In this document: piece by piece, positions 6,530-8,051 of the stretch | Numbering within the stretch: position 1 is the stretch's first letter | Layout: each line of letters begins with the position of its first letter | NCBI GenBank assembly: GCA_044349205.1 | Contig: JBIKRJ010000111.1 | Coordinates: 1-8,051, forward strand | Reading direction: 5' to 3' | Origin: UBA9547 sp044349205 | GTDB taxonomy: Bacteria; Bacteroidota; Bacteroidia; Cytophagales; UBA9547 | Length of the DNA stretch: 8,051 bases | Translations under genes and position numbers: made by a program | Notes under the pieces: generated by a model | Told to the model about the DNA's origin: nothing | What the model saw: only the letters and a program-made list of their open reading frames with translations | Database searches by the model: none

Positions 6530-7900
6530 ATGATACGAAATTTTAAGAAAACATCAATTTATTTTAATGTATTTAGCTTTTTTGGGTTTGTGTTTTCCCT
6601 CACAATACTTCCCTTCATTTGCCAAGCCCAATCCATCATTATCGACAAAATAATTGCCAAAGTCGATAATCAAATTGTACTTCAATCGGAGTTGGAATTA
6701 GCTACCAAACAGTTTTTGGCCGAAACCCGTTACAAAGGAAGCGATGTAAAGTGCAATGTGTTGGAAACGCTCATTATCAACAAATTGCTATTGGCCAAAG
6801 CAGACATAGATTCCGTTACGGTCGATGAGAAAATGGTGGAAGACCAATTGGACAGAAGAATGCAGTATTTCATTTCATCGGTAGGTTCTGAACAAAAGTT
6901 GGAGGCATACTACAACAAATCGATTTTAGAGCTGAAAAGTGATTTGCGCAGGCAGGTGAAGGATCAAATGATAGTGCAGAAAATGCAAGAACAAATTACC
7001 AAGAAAATAAAAGTGACTCCTGCCGATGTGAAGAAATTTTTCAACAATATTCCGTCCGACAGCTTGCCTTTTTATTCAAAAGAAGTAGAAGTGGGACAAA
7101 TCGTGAAAATACCTACGGTTTCCCGCAAACAATCTTTGGAAGCCAAATCCAAATTGTTGGGCATTCGTGACAGAATACTGAAAGGAGAAAATTTCGAAAC
7201 CTTGGCAAAAGAATATTCAGAAGAGCCTGCTGCCAAGACTACAGGTGGAAATTTGGGTTTTCAAAAAAGTGAAGATTTAGACCAAACGTTTGTAGGAGCT
7301 GCTCTAAAGTTGAAGCCTGGCGAAATTTCTGGTGTGGTCGAAACACAATTTGGCATGCACATTATTCAAATGATTGAACGCAGGGGTAGCGAATTCAATG
7401 CGAGGCACATATTGGTAAGGCCCGCTTCTACCAAAGGTGATTTGCGCGATGCCATGAAATTTTTGGACAGCGTGCGCACGCGCATTACATCAGATAGTAT
7501 TACATTCGAACTGGCCGCCAAAAAAGTGTCGGACGACAAATTCACTTCGTCCTCGGGTGGTATGTTTACCAACCAAGAAACCAACAGCAGTCGTATGGTA
7601 ATCGAAGATTTGGATCCCAGTGTGTTTTTTGTAATAGACACTATGGAAGTAAATCAAATATCATCGCCTATGTCTTTTCGCACGCAAGAAGGGAAAGATG
7701 CCGCGCGCATTATTTGGTTCAAATCTAAAACAGACGCTCATAAAGCCAATTTGGGGCAAGACTATCAAAAAATATTTTCAGCCACCCAAGAAGAGAAAAA
7801 AACTAAAGCGATAAACGATTGGTTTGCTCAAGCTCGCAAGGATGTATTCATTGAAATAAAGCCAGAGTATGCTTCATGCAAAGTACTGGAAGAAGATTAA
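6530..7900 (+). CDS. SurA-like periplasmic peptidyl-prolyl isomerase/chaperone
   Basis: SurA-type proteins escort outer-membrane proteins across the periplasm and isomerise proline bonds. This 456-residue protein has an N-terminal signal peptide (basic MIRNFKK, hydrophobic core to about 30, likely cleaved after CQAQ at residue 34). The cysteine at 31 is not in a lipobox, so it is probably soluble. Next is a SurA N-terminal domain (about 35-172) beginning with IIIDKIIAKVDNQIVLQSELE. The first parvulin domain (about 186-284) has GGNLGF, LKPGEISGVVET and GMHIIQ, but its first strand reads GQIVKIP where a histidine is usual. The second (about 289-398) keeps ARHILVRP and SGGMF, but its closing GxH strand is replaced by GKDAARIIW. 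So each domain keeps only one of the two usual histidine-containing strands, and isomerase activity is uncertain. A short C-terminal helical tail follows. The start 8 bp before a MoxR gene's ATG suggests cotranscription. Confidence 0.88.
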   Translation: MIRNFKKTSIYFNVFSFFGFVFSLTILPFICQAQSIIIDKIIAKVDNQIVLQSELELATKQFLAETRYKGSDVKCNVLETLIINKLLLAKADIDSVTVDEKMVEDQLDRRMQYFISSVGSEQKLEAYYNKSILELKSDLRRQVKDQMIVQKMQEQITKKIKVTPADVKKFFNNIPSDSLPFYSKEVEVGQIVKIPTVSRKQSLEAKSKLLGIRDRILKGENFETLAKEYSEEPAAKTTGGNLGFQKSEDLDQTFVGAALKLKPGEISGVVETQFGMHIIQMIERRGSEFNARHILVRPASTKGDLRDAMKFLDSVRTRITSDSITFELAAKKVSDDKFTSSSGGMFTNQETNSSRMVIEDLDPSVFFVIDTMEVNQISSPMSFRTQEGKDAARIIWFKSKTDAHKANLGQDYQKIFSATQEEKKTKAINDWFAQARKDVFIEIKPEYASCKVLEED

Positions 7901-7908
7901 TTTTAAGA

Positions 7909-8051
7909 ATGAACAACGAAGTAGAAATAGCCGACGCACTGTACGAATCTTTTCATCGTTTGAAAAAAGAAGTACACAAAGTTATTGTGGGTCAAGACGA
8001 AGTGGTCAATCTAGTGCTTATGTCCATTTTTTGCAAAGGACATTCCCTTTT
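7909..8051 (+). CDS. MoxR-family AAA+ ATPase, 5' part only
   Basis: The first 47 codons of a gene that runs past the right end. The protein starts MNNEVEIADALYESFHRLK, then VHKVIVGQDEVVNLVLMSI at about 22-40 and KGHSL at 43-47. The VIVGQ-EVV block followed some ten residues later by a GH-LL strand is the classic lead-in to the Walker A loop of MoxR ATPases, which would come just after the window ends. MoxR proteins act as chaperone-like ATPases, often with a DUF58 protein and VWA-domain proteins encoded downstream, in envelope stress, cofactor insertion or aerotolerance. The ATG lies 8 bp after the surA-like stop, so the two very likely share a transcript. No ribosome binding site is recognisable. 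The ATPase motifs themselves cannot be checked here. Confidence 0.83.
   Translation, partial: MNNEVEIADALYESFHRLKKEVHKVIVGQDEVVNLVLMSIFCKGHSL

Noticed and set aside
6502..6546. 14-codon upstream reading frame overlapping the surA-like start
   Set aside because: It starts at an ATG in the leader and ends at a TAA inside the gene, but has no ribosome binding site, no regulatory codon run and no hairpin pair. Chance is enough to explain it.
6530..6640. Lipoprotein signal in the surA-like protein
   Set aside because: The cysteine at residue 31 is preceded by PFI rather than a lipobox. The following QAQ-S fits cleavage by ordinary signal peptidase.
1..8051. Mobile elements, CRISPR, tRNA or rRNA genes, or defence systems
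   Set aside because: No transposase, integrase, terminal repeats, spaced repeat array, or tRNA-like cloverleaf was seen, and nearly all the sequence is covered by recognised housekeeping-type genes.

Overview
The window looks like ordinary chromosomal DNA of a Bacteroidota bacterium. This rests on two perfect matches to the Bacteroidota -7 promoter box TAnnTTTG, the lack of clear Shine-Dalgarno sites, the split form of methionine synthase, the Bacteroidota-type variant of tryptophan 2,3-dioxygenase, and an AT-leaning, densely coded sequence. Genus cannot be told from this window. I see no mobile element, CRISPR array, rRNA, tRNA or prophage gene.

Layout, left to right. (1) Positions 2-454 (+) hold the C-terminal end of a GT61-family glycosyltransferase cut by the window edge. 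(2) 520-3219 (+) is a long metH that lacks the homocysteine-binding module and starts at GTG just downstream of a good promoter. (3) 3268-4038 and 4074-5045 form a minus-strand pair: tryptophan 2,3-dioxygenase first, then a YafV-type omega-amidase. The amidase converges on metH, with a long hairpin between them. (4) 5126-6349 (+) is a glutaryl-CoA dehydrogenase, divergent from the dioxygenase across an 80-bp gap. (5) 6530-7900 (+) is a secreted SurA-like peptidyl-prolyl isomerase with its own promoter, followed after 8 bp by the start of a MoxR-family AAA+ ATPase that runs off the right end.

How they may work together. The dioxygenase opens the tryptophan ring, and glutaryl-CoA dehydrogenase acts near the end of the route from tryptophan (or lysine) to acetyl-CoA. 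The omega-amidase clears 2-oxoglutaramate made by glutamine transaminases, a group that overlaps with kynurenine aminotransferases and with methionine-salvage transaminases. The middle of the window can therefore be read as a small amino-acid catabolism cluster beside a methionine-cycle gene, but that link is inferred from gene order only. The SurA-MoxR pair is a separate envelope-related transcription unit. I found no clearly undescribed system. The points most worth checking are the missing homocysteine module of MetH, the dioxygenase/omega-amidase/glutaryl-CoA dehydrogenase grouping, and the repeats in the intergenic regions.
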